64,000 nt of DNA from Semisulcospira habei (Eukaryota; Mollusca; Gastropoda; Semisulcospiridae). Of the stretch, positions 20,001-27,900 are shown piece by piece. Where the stretch lies: positions 213,549,751 to 213,613,750 of the forward strand of contig BTPG01000004.1 of the NCBI GenBank assembly GCA_036245525.1, read 5' to 3'. Position numbers and translations under genes: made by a program. Below the pieces are notes generated by a model. The model saw only the letters and a program-made list of their open reading frames with translations, was not told where the DNA came from and did not search any database. Each line of letters starts with the position of its first letter. Positions within the stretch are counted from its first letter, which is position 1.

Positions 20001-22126
20001 AACCAGCCAAGAAATAAGGATTTGAAACGGACGCGGGGGCTCATGGGGATTTATGTCTTGCAGCTGGATCGTGTTCACTTTTTCTCAGCAGTGAAGGGGT
20101 TACAGGTTAACCCCCTTGGGAGTGCGGGCCAGCCACCGGCACTGTCAATCTATGATCTCAAGGCAGATCAGGTATATGTTTGACAGTCTGCGATGCTTTC
20201 CAGTATCTCAACCCTTTGGCTGCTGATAGCAGGAATCATCGCGACAAAAGCTGCTACCAACAGCCAAGGCTTACCCCTATAATTATGGCCACTGGAACTG
20301 AAAGAATTCTCTTAGATCAATATGGTCTACAGCACCCTGAGACCATTTTCGTAGATACTGCACTATATATAGGACAGATTATTCTATCCACCATCACCAC
20401 CATAATCATCTTCATCATGACCTATTTGTACTGAGAAAACTAGCATTGTCATTTATACATGTATTCATCATGTGTAACATTTTAATTGGTGCACAGCTAA
20501 GCCAATGGGAGCTGCAGCGTCTGTCAGTGGTGTTGCTATTGGAGAGCATGTTGCCAAGCAACTGCTTGTCCTACAATTCGGGTCGCCCCATGCACGTGGC
20601 TCGATACGACCTGAGACGCAAACAGATGATTCAAGAGGTCCGCTACTTTACCAAGGTGTGTGAAACAGTCGTCTCATTTCCTTGAATTATTTGATAATTT
20701 AATCAAATGAGGTTTTTTAGGTGGGTGCATTAACTCACTTAGCCCCGACACAACACAGCAAGACATGGATCGAGCATGATAGTTCAAGGGTAGTGCCAGA
20801 ATAGCTTGGCGCCCATTGGCGCCAAGCTATTCTGGCACCAACCTTGAACTATCATGTTCGATCGGTCTCGAGAATTGTAATACAGTCCTTCAGAGGGCGA
20901 CTTCAAAATTTGGGGATTTTGGTCCTTGGGTAAAACATGTTAACAAGTTTGTAAACAAATGATCATAAAACAAGGTTTGGAATGGTAGTATGTCAAGCAA
21001 AAAGACAGTTTGTCCACTCTGACCTCACACTGACTGTGCATCAGGATAAGGATTAATAAGAAAACAAAAAGAAATAAAAATACACACACACAAACTGGCA
21101 GCCTTAACCCTTTGGCTATCAGTAGGGCTTCTTACTGTGACAGACAAAAGGTACTACTGACAACCACAGGGTTAAACACTATCCTTGCAGATAACGGCAA
21201 ACGGTAAATGCTGTATGTTGTATTTACAGGTGACATCAGTTCAAACAGACTACAGCGACGGCCGAGCTATCCTCAAACGCAAATCCATGATGCAGACACA
21301 TCGCTTTGACGACATTCACGCTGTCATGGCCTCCATCAACAGCCACTCCCACATTGACCTTCTCGCCTCGTTCACCCACCAACATGCCCTGCTCCATGGC
21401 CCCAGTCCTTACAACGGTAAAGACGCAAAACTACCTGCTCTTCAGGAAGAAAATGAGGACAGTTTCAGATCAGTGCAGCAGCTGCAGCCAAGGCAAGATC
21501 TCCAGGGGTTTGGTCCTGTGGGAAAATCAGAGAGTTACTCCTCATTTAGGAAACAAACGGCTGTGAATGTGGATGAAGCGAATCAAATTGCAGGCAGAGA
21601 CTACGCGACCATCAGGCAAAGACTGCTCACCAACATCATGGCTGCACAATTCTCAAGTCAGCTGGCTCAGCGTCACTTACACCGGGAACCTGCCGACGAT
21701 TATGACGGTGGACGCAAAGCTAGAAGCAGTGTCACTGAAGATAATGAGAACCTGGCAGACCCGAGCACTGATACAGATCATGACATGCTTCAAACTCCAG
21801 ACCAGGGACAGAAATTTGCACACACACCGAGAAACATCCAGCTTCAAGACAGGGCAACAGACGATAGCGCAGCCCTTGCACTACCTGAACAGGAATACCC
21901 CAAGGCTCACAGTCTGTCCTTCTCTCCAGACAAAGGGAAACAACCCCTTCCAAAATCACAGTCTGAGGGAGGGGACTTGCTGGCACTGCAGGTGGAAAGA
22001 GTCGACAAAATGAGCCAATCAGAGCCTGCCACAAACCTGGGCCGCGTAAAAGCTCCACCAATGCTCCCCTCTCCTGATGTGTTTGTCATCAGTCCAAAGT
22101 ACATCAAAATGTCCACAGAGGCCTAG
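10643..22126 (+). CDS. TRPV-family cation channel, nine exons (whole gene)
   Basis: Joining 10643-11056, 11759-12037, 12666-13011, 13648-13792, 17521-17859, 18410-18559, 19533-19824, 20497-20655 and 21230-22126 gives 3021 nt, 1006 codons plus stop. Every junction has GT..AG and matching phases (0,0,1,2,2,2,0,0). The protein has an N-terminal ankyrin repeat domain, six membrane segments with a pore loop between S5 and S6, a TRP helix and a tail of about 300 residues. TRPV channels are tetrameric plasma-membrane cation channels; invertebrate members act in mechano-, osmo- and chemosensation. The order of ankyrin domain, S4-S5 linker ([13 protein letters not shown]), S6 ([10 protein letters not shown]) and TRP helix (WELQRLS) identifies the family. 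It is not close to vertebrate TRPV1-6 and could be a Nanchung/Inactive or OSM-9 relative. The start at 10643 is the first in-frame ATG. Confidence 0.9.
11126..11390. mobile_element. Palindromic element, family H, in TRPV intron 1
   Basis: Several nested inverted segments share the motif CAAATGAGATGCTT/AAGCATCTCATTTG with flanking GTACTTGTGGCGTA and TACGTCACAAG. The motif occurs about four times in alternating orientation. A related unit with ACACTTCTAT..AGATCTCGTTTC lies at 60475-60640. Confidence 0.55.
11536..11613. mobile_element. Palindromic element, family I, in TRPV intron 1
   Basis: It starts TTAACCCCTCGACTGTTACT at 11536 and ends GTCAGTAGCAGTCAAGGGCT followed by TA. The right TTAA has a single change. 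It lies about 145 bases before exon 2. Confidence 0.65.
11759..12037 (+). CDS. TRPV exon 2: middle ankyrin repeats
   Basis: The acceptor follows a long pyrimidine run ending CACACCAG. The exon encodes [19 protein letters not shown], the TRPV ankyrin-repeat motif usually seen as GE.PLS.AA, followed by [20 protein letters not shown]. The donor is CCGCAG|GTAATT, phase 0. The exon ends in a Pro/Ser-rich linker. Confidence 0.9.
12222..12290. mobile_element. Palindromic element, family A, in TRPV intron 2, split by a SINE
   Basis: The core GGTGCCAGAATAGCTTGGCG/CCAAGCTATTCTGGCAC is followed by CTTGAACTGTCAT. The usual right flank (CATCATAGTCGATCC..CAGGGCT) appears only at 12466-12512, beyond a tRNA-like insertion. 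Confidence 0.7.
12293..12465 (+). mobile_element. tRNA-derived SINE in TRPV intron 2
   Basis: GAGCTCAGTCGGTAGAGTG matches an internal pol III A box in a D-arm context, and GGTTCGAACCC at 12350 matches the B box in a T-arm. The T stem pairs, but the acceptor stem does not, so this is not a functional tRNA. A non-tRNA body follows to about 12465. It splits a family A element. Confidence 0.65.
12666..13011 (+). CDS. TRPV exon 3: distal ankyrin repeats
   Basis: The acceptor is CTGTCTTGACCAG. It encodes [20 protein letters not shown], then [13 protein letters not shown] and a variable linker. The donor is CTAAAG|GTAATT in phase 1. GC-rich third positions support coding use. Confidence 0.88.
13499..13545. 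mobile_element. Half of a family C element after a poly-G run
   Basis: A run of G followed by ACTCATAAGGATCTATACCT and CTTGCAGCTGG is the right arm of the C hairpin. The left arm is missing. Confidence 0.5.
13648..13792 (+). CDS. TRPV exon 4: end of ankyrin domain and linker to S1
   Basis: The acceptor is TTATTTCCACAG. It encodes [20 protein letters not shown] followed by VKNKWQHYR. The KW pair just before S1 is typical of TRPV linkers. Entry in phase 1 and exit in phase 2 match the neighbouring exons. Confidence 0.88.
13988..14760 (-). pseudogene. LINE reverse transcriptase C-terminal domain
   Basis: The frames read [10 protein letters not shown], then [26 protein letters not shown] and [15 protein letters not shown], the conserved tail of L2/CR1-type ORF2 proteins. 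At least one frameshift separates the parts near 14350-14520. Confidence 0.8.
14816..15606 (-). mobile_element. SINE-like element, triplicated, inserted in the LINE
   Basis: The 13-bp repeat AGTCAGCCGTGCG lies at 14803-14815 and 15607-15619, so one insertion or one compound locus occupies the space. Inside are a tail-only copy (14816-14920), a full copy (14921-15303) and a copy lacking the tail (15304-15606), all in the same orientation and very similar. This looks like template switching or repeat insertion into the A-rich part. Confidence 0.85.
15620..16590 (-). pseudogene. LINE ORF2 linker and partial reverse transcriptase
   Basis: The minus-strand frame at 15874-15620 has [19 protein letters not shown], the GVPQGS motif of reverse transcriptase, and [10 protein letters not shown] in place of the usual YADD catalytic box. 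The segment CELDPPPS runs straight into TPVTIDGV, skipping the region that normally lies between. Upstream, [20 protein letters not shown] is the LINE linker. Confidence 0.75.
16673..17113 (-). pseudogene. LINE endonuclease domain
   Basis: [26 protein letters not shown] and [10 protein letters not shown] are the EEP endonuclease motifs in order. The partner SDH motif falls in the next frame segment (16560-16600). Confidence 0.8.
17217..17340. repeat. SINE body copy shared with 58495-58640
   Basis: GGAGTACGACCTGAACACTG, CATTCAGGCGCA and TTGATTTACCAGGACCT recur at 58503-58580. The 58 kb copy continues into a tRNA-like head, so this is a headless SINE fragment. Confidence 0.55.
17377..17465. 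mobile_element. Palindromic element, family B, just before TRPV exon 5
   Basis: TTAACCCCTTTGGCTGTCGG at 17377 runs to CCGACAGCCAAAGGGC, with the centre GATTCCTGCAGGAACC. The right TTAA is lost. It ends about 55 bases before the exon 5 acceptor. Confidence 0.8.
17521..17859 (+). CDS. TRPV exon 5: segments S1 to S3
   Basis: The acceptor is CTTTCTGCCTGCAG. Membrane segments: S1 [21 protein letters not shown]2 around [20 protein letters not shown]3 around [18 protein letters not shown]. The S1-S2 loop contains NAS, a possible extracellular glycosylation site. The donor GTGTG|GTATGT leaves TG, completed by the G of exon 6 to give Trp. Confidence 0.9.
17966..18118. mobile_element. Palindromic element, family C, in TRPV intron 5
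   Basis: The core 18008-18072 has perfect-looking arms GCAAGAGGCATAGACCCTCA/GAGAGTCTATGCCTCTTGC around GCCCCCGCAGTTGCGGGGGC. The left flank TTAACACTTTCATCGTCGAG is a decayed terminal part. Confidence 0.75.
18135..18361. mobile_element. Palindromic element, family A, TTAA-bounded, in TRPV intron 5
   Basis: TTAACCCATTACAGCCTGAG begins at 18135. The hairpin GGTTCAAGGGTGGTGCCAGA and its mirror surround GGCGCCCGAGGCC. The right end is AAAGGGTTAA at 18352-18361. It ends 48 bases before the exon 6 start. Confidence 0.8.
18410..18559 (+). CDS. TRPV exon 6: S4 and the S4-S5 linker
   Basis: The acceptor is CTCTTTGGCAG. It encodes [20 protein letters not shown] (S4; GW is conserved in TRPVs) and [18 protein letters not shown], the S4-S5 linker. 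The donor CTCAG|GTGATG is in phase 2. After the donor the intron repeats a segment with CACACAGA.CTCTCACA about four times. Confidence 0.9.
18762..18825. mobile_element. Palindromic element, family C (short), in TRPV intron 6
   Basis: CAAGAGGCATAAATTCCCAT and ATGGGAATTTATGCCTCTTG form a hairpin around GAGCGGCTC. No flanking TTAA remains. Confidence 0.7.
18950..19080. repeat. Inverted repeat in TRPV intron 6
   Basis: GAGGAATTACTCAGC near 18989 and GCTGAGTAATTCCCC near 19052 are inverted. Between them CAGCGCTGGACA occurs twice. No family assignment. Confidence 0.4.
19408..19495. mobile_element. Palindromic element, family B, before TRPV exon 7
   Basis: TTAAGCCTTTGGCTGTTGAC at 19408, centre GATTCCTGCAGGAATC, right arm CTACCAACAGCATAAGGC. 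It ends about 38 bases before the exon 7 start, so it overlaps the usual branch-point region. Confidence 0.75.
19533..19824 (+). CDS. TRPV exon 7: S5, pore loop and S6
   Basis: S5 is [20 protein letters not shown]. The pore helix and filter are [14 protein letters not shown], and S6 is [20 protein letters not shown] followed by ALIAMM. At the position of the vertebrate GMGD filter this protein has GLSE, keeping the Gly and an acidic residue. The donor is AACAAG|GTAAAG, phase 0. The acceptor CTACATCCACAG has a weak pyrimidine tract. Confidence 0.9.
19841..19933. mobile_element. Palindromic element, family B, TTAA-bounded, 93 bp, after TRPV exon 7
   Basis: TTAACCCTTTGGCTGTAGGT at 19841 and AAAAGGGTTAA at the right end, with arms GTAGCGGTTTTTGTCACGAT/ATCATGACAAAAACCGCTAC. 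It starts 16 bases after the exon 7 donor. Confidence 0.85.
20030..20110. mobile_element. Partial family C element in TRPV intron 7
   Basis: Only the right arm (CGGGGGCTCATGGGGATTTA) and the right terminal part (GCAGTGAAGGGGTTA) are present. Confidence 0.55.
20208..20272. mobile_element. Deleted family B element in TRPV intron 7
   Basis: CAACCCTTTGGCTGCTGATAGC jumps to AGGAATCATCGCGACAAAAG and CTACCAACAGCCAAGG. Most of the left arm is gone. Confidence 0.65.
20497..20655 (+). CDS. TRPV exon 8: TRP helix and proximal C-terminus
   Basis: It encodes [20 protein letters not shown], the amphipathic TRP helix with its conserved Trp, then [18 protein letters not shown]. The acceptor is GGTGCACAG and the donor TTTACCAAG|GTGTGT, phase 0 at both ends. 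Confidence 0.88.
20730..20943. mobile_element. Palindromic element, family A, TTAA-bounded, 214 bp, in TRPV intron 8
   Basis: TTAACTCACTTAGCCCCGAC at 20730 and CATGTTAA ending at 20943. Arms include GATCGAGCATGATAGTTCAA. It has the same length and subtype as 6861-7074 and 51079-51292. Confidence 0.85.
21104..21175. mobile_element. Shortened family B element before TRPV exon 9
   Basis: TTAACCCTTTGGCTATCAGT at 21104 and CACAGGGTTAA ending at 21175. The centre is deleted. It ends 54 bases before the exon 9 start. Confidence 0.7.
21230..22126 (+). CDS. TRPV exon 9: C-terminal tail
   Basis: This exon encodes 298 residues and ends in TAG. The tail is hydrophilic and rich in Gln, Ser, Asp and Lys with no membrane segment, as expected for a cytosolic TRPV tail, but I recognise no motif. 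The chosen acceptor is GTATTTACAG at 21229. Another in-frame acceptor (CCTTGCAG at 21190) would add 13 residues. Confidence 0.85.
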   Translation: MTSVQTDYSDGRAILKRKSMMQTHRFDDIHAVMASINSHSHIDLLASFTHQHALLHGPSPYNGKDAKLPALQEENEDSFRSVQQLQPRQDLQGFGPVGKSESYSSFRKQTAVNVDEANQIAGRDYATIRQRLLTNIMAAQFSSQLAQRHLHREPADDYDGGRKARSSVTEDNENLADPSTDTDHDMLQTPDQGQKFAHTPRNIQLQDRATDDSAALALPEQEYPKAHSLSFSPDKGKQPLPKSQSEGGDLLALQVERVDKMSQSEPATNLGRVKAPPMLPSPDVFVISPKYIKMSTEA

Positions 22127-22344
22127 CGTTGAACTTTCCCCAGGTCTATTATAGTGTTTGTACATTTCCAGTCAAATGCGAAATGAAATAACTCACTACA
22201 TCTGAGCAACAACTAGCGAGGATCTTGATCAGCAGGAGACATATATTCTGATGAGTGCATCTTCAGGGGCACATAATCTATGGATCTTGCAGACAGGACA
22301 GGCTTGGTGAGCTTGGGCCTGGGGTCAGTTGCATGAGTGAGCTG

Positions 22345-22425
22345 TCCTCGGCCAGCCACTAAGCAAGGTGCTCTGCTACAGTGTAGCACCTTGCTTAGTG
22401 GCTGGCCAAGGACTAAGCTTACACA
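22345..22425. repeat. Strong hairpin downstream of the TRPV stop
   Basis: TCGGCCAGCCACTAAGCAAG and CTTGCTTAGTGGCTGGCCAA are perfect mirror arms around GTGCTCTGCTACAGTGTAGCAC. A weaker relative lies at 23160-23230 (CCCTTGGGCCGACGTCAGC / GCTGATGTTGGCCCAAGG). Confidence 0.8.
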
Positions 22426-23437
22426 TGCAAATGACCCTTGCAGAACAGACGTGAAAGACTGGACTCATATGAAATGTTTACAGAAAGTCATGCTTGGGCT
22501 GTACTTTGTCACATGTCAGGCCATTTTGTCTACCCGATGGATGATTGAAAAAGTGGTTTTACTGTTTCAAAATCAAACTGTCAAGCTTAGAATCAGAGCA
22601 AAAACCTGTTAAATGTGTGTTTAGCCCTTTGGATGTTGGTAGTTTTCTGCAGTTCTGTAAGATTTTAATGCACACTTAGACTCAAAGCAAAATACATCAA
22701 AATGTGTGTTTAAGTAACCCTTAATGTTAGTAGTGCTTTTCTGTAGTTTTTGACGCCTGTGGTAGCACCTCTTGTTATGATGATTCCTTGCACAGCAAAC
22801 TGTATTTGCACTTCATGATCACCAGAAGGTGTGCAACCCCATGCAAGAACAACCCATGCGATGTGAATAACACATGTGCCACAACTCATGCCCCCTCCAC
22901 ACCTCCCCCCTTTTTCTTTAGGGACAGTCCAATACTGGACATAGGGGATGGAAGCCAGCGCTTGCTTCATAATGAAGATTAGCCTCAAAGTAAACTGTGC
23001 TCTCCACAAATTCATCTTTCTAGTCACAGTAATGAAAAAGCAGCCATAGCCCCCAAACCCCCTACGAACCCTCACTTAGATTCTCTACAAAGCCAAACGC
23101 AGTTTATACTGCAGTGCTACTTTACGCAGACTTGAGAAGAAAATCCACTAGGTCAGCAAACGGCCCTTGGGCCGACGTCAGCCTTAGCTGGCCAGTGCGG
23201 TCCAGCTAATGCTGATGTTGGCCCAAGGACATTTTGCTTCCCAAGCATCCCCGTGCGAGCCACAGACCTGTGCGCATTATGCCCAATACCGTGGCATACT
23301 GCAGTGCACAATAGCGAGTCTGGCCCGTAACATGAAAAGAAACATGATCGACACCAGAAATAATATAACCCACTGTGTCATGCAAGTTTAGCCCTTGTCT
23401 CTCCACAGTATGTGTTTTTTTGGTGTTGCCATAGTGT

Positions 23438-23491
23438 TTAACTCATTCGCGGCCAGCCGCATCCGGATGCGGCTGGCCACGAATGAGCTAA
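23438..23491. mobile_element. Palindromic element, family D, 54 bp
   Basis: TTAACTCATTCGCGGCCAGC..GCTGGCCACGAATGAGCTAA is a nearly perfect 54-base palindrome centred on CATCCGGATG. One base of the right TTAA is changed. Confidence 0.85.
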
Positions 23492-23646
23492 TTGTATTTT
23501 ATTTTGTATACACTTATTCTGCAGTCAGGTTTCAATCAGTCCATTTACAATCATGCACACAAAACCAAGGCAGTCAGTGACACACACGACCGTCAATTTC
23601 AATATTGCATGGTCAGCATTTCTTAGGGCTTGCTGTGGCACAAAAA

Positions 23647-23741
23647 TGAACCCTTTGGCTGTCAGTAGCACTTTTTGTCACAATGATTGCTGCAGCCTGA
23701 GTCATCGCAACAAAAAGTATTACCAACAGCCAAAAGGTTAA
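23647..23741. mobile_element. Palindromic element, family B, 95 bp
   Basis: TGAACCCTTTGGCTGTCAGT on the left and CAACAGCCAAAAGGTTAA on the right. Arms are somewhat diverged at the centre. Confidence 0.75.
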
Positions 23742-23874
23742 AGTGAGTCATTTGTACTAAACAAGAGTGAAACCCATGCGTCTCGGTCATTATTTTGTCC
23801 CCAGATAAAAACATCTCAAAAAAGGTGTCGCGTAAAAGTACATGAATGTAGTCTGGATAAAAAAATCTTTGCTA

Positions 23875-23945
23875 GCAAGAGGCAAAGATGCTCATGGGCC
23901 CCTGCAGCAGCAGGGGACCATGAGCATCTGTGCCTCTTGCAGATG
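23875..23945. mobile_element. Palindromic element, family C
   Basis: GCAAGAGGCAAAGATGCTCA and TGAGCATCTGTGCCTCTTGC flank GCCCCTGCAGCAGCAGGGG. Terminal parts are not recognisable. Confidence 0.7.
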
Positions 23946-24359
23946 GAAGGTTGTGGCTGCAGGACTGCAAGCATCTCTCACCTCTGGGTGAAAGTGAAAC
24001 TCGAGAGGATGGGAAGTCAACATAATATAGAGACGTATTTTGTTAGTCTAAAACAGAATCAGTCAGAAGTAGTTTGTGTGACAATAATACAGTGTAATGA
24101 AAAATAAAGTGTCACGTCACTAAATTTCAGCACTACATCTTAACCCGTTATATTTGCCTACTTATATTGAAGGTCAAAGGAAGGGTAGAACAGTTTTAGC
24201 TGGGGGCAAGACATAACATGGAGAAACCATTGTACTGGCACACTTTAACAATCATGTAGTAGATCACTTCAAGAAGTGAGCACACAACTTGGCCTCATTA
24301 TCATGAGAGAGAGTGAGGAAGCTGATAAAGAAAAAAGTAGCCAAACTCATATTACCCCG

Positions 24360-24549
24360 TTAAGCCCTGAGGAGGACTTTGTACAATTTTGGACTATCTC
24401 AGTGTCATCGAGACAGATTGCCCATGATATGTCAAGGGTGTTGTCAGAATAGCTTGGCGCCTGGACGTGCCAAGCCATTCTGACATCACCCTTGAACCAT
24501 CATGGTTGATGAATATCCTGTCAAATCGTGTCAGGGCTTTATGGGTTAA
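24360..24549. mobile_element. Palindromic element, family A, TTAA-bounded
   Basis: TTAAGCCCTGAGGAGGAC at 24360 and TCAGGGCTTTATGGGTTAA ending at 24549. The core is decayed (GGCGCCTGGACGTGCC). The right TTAA is shared with the next element. Confidence 0.75.
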
Positions 24550-24690
24550 CCCATTTAGCCCCAGCACCTTAGGCGCCAAGCTAATCTGGCATTACCCTTG
24601 AATTATCATGGTCAATCCATCTCCTGTAACTGGCACATAGTCGTTACACTTCCAAAAGTTGGGAAATGCGGCCAGGGGGCTAAAAGGGTC
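24546..24690. mobile_element. Truncated family A element sharing TTAA with its neighbour
   Basis: TTAACCCATTTAGCCCCAGC leads directly into the second arm GGCGCCAAGCTAATCTGGCA and the right flank GGGAAATGCGGCC. The left arm of the hairpin is missing. It lies against the 3' end of the last seen CUB exon. Confidence 0.65.
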
Positions 24691-24909
24691 AAGTATGATC
24701 AAGTTTGCTCATACCTGGATTAGTCTCTCCGCCCGTCTTTGTGATGTTGAGCGTGGCATTTGGCAAGTTGAACTGCTGGAAAGACAAGGCCACAATGCCC
24801 GTAGCATTCTCACTCGAAGAGTATGTGCACACAAACCCTGTTCTGTTCGACAGGTAGAATGGTGACCGCACCAGGGAAGCTCGGTCAAAAGGAAACTTTT
24901 GCTCACATT
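24689..24909 (-). CDS. CUB gene exon 5: start of a second CUB domain
   Basis: The acceptor is TTGTTCTTTCAG. It encodes CEQKFPFDRASLVRSPFYLS and GFVCTYSS, the CUB pattern with SP.Y and two cysteines, then IVALSFQQFNLPNATLNI. A donor AATCCAG|GTATGAG at 24715/24714 would leave phase 1; without it the frame stops at 24691-24689. Confidence 0.7.
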
Positions 24910-27900
24910 CTGAAAGAACAAAATAAAGCCTTTTTACATACATCTGATCTTAGGCTGTATTTCTAAATAGCATCGCAGTAGGCGACATGGCACAAAAGTA
25001 GCTGAGCAGGAGAAGAAAAATTGCTTTGTGTGTTTCACTATAGTAGTGCGAAAGGTGTCATTGCTTAGAATTGTTGCGATCTGTTGTCGCATATGGAAAA
25101 CCATGTTATCTTCACAGCGAAAATGTGGCTGAATTGCCTTTAAATCACTTGATGGGGAGATAAAATTTTGTCACACCGCAATCATGCCACTGTCACGTCA
25201 AACATAATTATGTAAACGCCCGTTCTTTATTTCTATGTTCTCGATTCGTGTTGCTGTCACCACCGCTTTTGTGTTGCTGTCATGCTACTATGTGGACACA
25301 ACCCCTCTTAGACAGCTAGAGGCGTAGATTCTCATGAGCCCCTGCAACTGCAGGGGCTCATGAAGATCTATGCCTCTTTTGGATGGCATGAGATGGTCTG
25401 CATACATAAGTCTATACAGACATGAAAAGAAGTAATTCACAGGCTCACTCTTAGTACTGTAGTCCACAATCATGGTGCTTCCTGTGTTGTTTGCCGACAA
25501 CATCACTTCAACGTAGGCTGTTGGCGCACTGATCACAACCAAGAATGGTTCTGTAACAAAGTTTTTCATTTTAATATGGATAACTAAGTATCATGCACAC
25601 GTACACACATACACATGACTGAGGAAAAGAGGGCCAAATGCCTGGTTGTCTAGGTTGTTTGACATCGGAGTGCACATTTTTCTCAAATATCTCTCACAAA
25701 AAAACACTTTTCTATACAAATCTTAGAAGAAGTATCATTCAGTGACAGTTGACCTAATATGATTTACTTATAAGAAACTCAAACAATGTGTCAGGTTTGC
25801 TGTACAGTCGTAAAATTTCAGAATCTTTTCATGAAATGACTAATTTTATATCCCTGAATGTGCCCCAGATATATTAAACCCAGTATAAGATACATCCATT
25901 TTCACATGAATGAGCAAGCTGATGAAGTGTTTAAACCTGAAACAGTGCAGGCATACATGAAGTCTGCAAGCTTGACCTAGATATTGAAATCTGGCCGTTT
26001 CCCGTCAGGGCTCTATTAGGGTATTGAAAATGGCTTGTTCTTGTCTTTTCACCAATTGTGTTTTTACAACTATACAGCAACATCAACAAATCATAGAAGT
26101 TATGAAAAAATAGCCTATATTAGGTCAACTGGCACTAAATGATATTTGTTCTTAAAGTGGTACAGAAAAGTGTTTCTTTGCAGAGATATTTGCAAAAAAT
26201 GATGTGCACTCCGATGTCAAACGGTCTATATTAAACATCCCAAACGCCAGCAATGCACGTGAAAATAACAAACAGAACATTCAATGTTTATCGTCAGCCT
26301 GTCTTAAAAAAAATTCCCCCCTTTCAATTACTCACCGCTGCTGCCGGTGATATTCGACACAGGGATGTTGGTCTTGTTCTCATTGTCATAAAAAACAACG
26401 TAGTCTGTCTTCTGCATCATCAGTTTGGAGATGAGGAGAGAGGTGTATTTGGTGGTGGTGTCTCGCATGATGGTGAAGTTACACGCGCCCATCTGGAGGT
26501 TATTTGGAAGGACGATCGTTCCTGTTACGTTACTGAACACACCACCACATGGACTTTCTGGGGCAGCTGAAAAGCGGCAAGTAAATAAATGAAAGACAGT
26601 AAACTTTGCATATAACAAGTCGCATGGGGACGCAAATTTTCTCCTTGTTATATAATCAATGTTATGCTATAAGCCAGTTAACCCCTTTAACCCCAAGGCC
26701 GGATTTCCCAAATTTTAGAGGTGTCACCAAAGAGTGCCAGATTAGCTTGGCGCCAAGCTAATCTGGCACTACCTTTCAATTATCATGGTCGATCAATCTC
26801 CTGCTGTAGTGCGTCAGGGCTAAACGTCTTGAAAAAGTGAAAAGCTGTTTGTAATGAAAATAGTGCTGTTATATAATCAGACTTCTGATATATCCGACAA
26901 GCAAAGGCAACTGTAAAATAAATAAATAAACATCTCCCTTCACTCAATGCCATCCTCTTCACTAATCAGAAATATAAACACCAACCAACTGCAAGAGTTA
27001 CGCAGGCTTATAAGAATCTATGCCTCTTGGCGAAACCACCTGTGAACTCTGTTCCTTTTGGTGGCTGGGGATCACCGACACAGCATTTACAATTTCAAAA
27101 ATATGTAATATCCACTGGCAGTGAATGGTTTCACCCGTTTAGCCCCAACGCACTACAGCAGGAGATGGGTCGACCATGATAATTCATCGGTAGTGCCAGA
27201 TGAGCTTGGCGCCTGATGGCGCCAAGCTCATCTGGCACTACCCTTGAATCATCATGGTTAATCCATCTCCTGTTACTGGTAAACAGTTGTTAGGTGACAC
27301 CCCAAAAATTTGGGAAATACAGCTATGGGGTTAAATAGGGTGAAGGCAGCGTCTTCTTTCACACAGACTGTATCAACAACTCGAGTTTCAGTCAAACTGA
27401 ATGAACCGGATATAGCATAACAGCAACACCTTACCTGCACTGTCTGTCCGCATAAAAGGCAGTACACCTGAAAACAGTATAAAAAAAAGGGTCATTATGA
27501 CAGTGCGCATGTGTTGAAAGGGAAAGTGCAGTGCTGGTACACTTCAGCTGCTTCAGAGAAATCTGGTCTACGTTAAACATGAGTTTCCATATAGTGACAT
27601 GACTATGGTGCAGTCGGAGACATGTGTTTCTGTACAGCAGCATGGCCGGCATAATCATGCCCCTATTTAAGTTATTTAATTTGTTTAAAAAATTGGTCGT
27701 GTACTGAAAGCCAGGCTTTATTCACTCACTGCAGAACTATGGTGGACCTGTTATTGCTCAATGGGGTGATACAATTTTGTCATGTTGTTGTTGCCTGCCA
27801 TTCCACTTTCTCATTCTTTACTGATACATGTATTTCTTGATTTTTATCACTGTTGCCTGGCTATATGGATTAACTCATTTGCAGCCAGCCGCATCCGGAT

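Larger units (their letters stand above)
22127..24359. other. Gene-free interval between the convergent TRPV and CUB genes
   Basis: Beyond palindromic elements and family B fragments (around 22621-22790) I see no convincing exon on either strand. A plus-strand AATAAA lies at 24103-24108, nearly 2 kb after the TRPV stop. If it is the TRPV poly(A) signal, the 3' untranslated region would contain several palindromes. Nearer signals are not obvious. Confidence 0.4.

Noticed and set aside
21567..22061. Alternative frames over TRPV exon 9
   Set aside because: The 298-codon frame continues exactly from exon 8 in phase, ends in a stop, and leaves the others as shadows.
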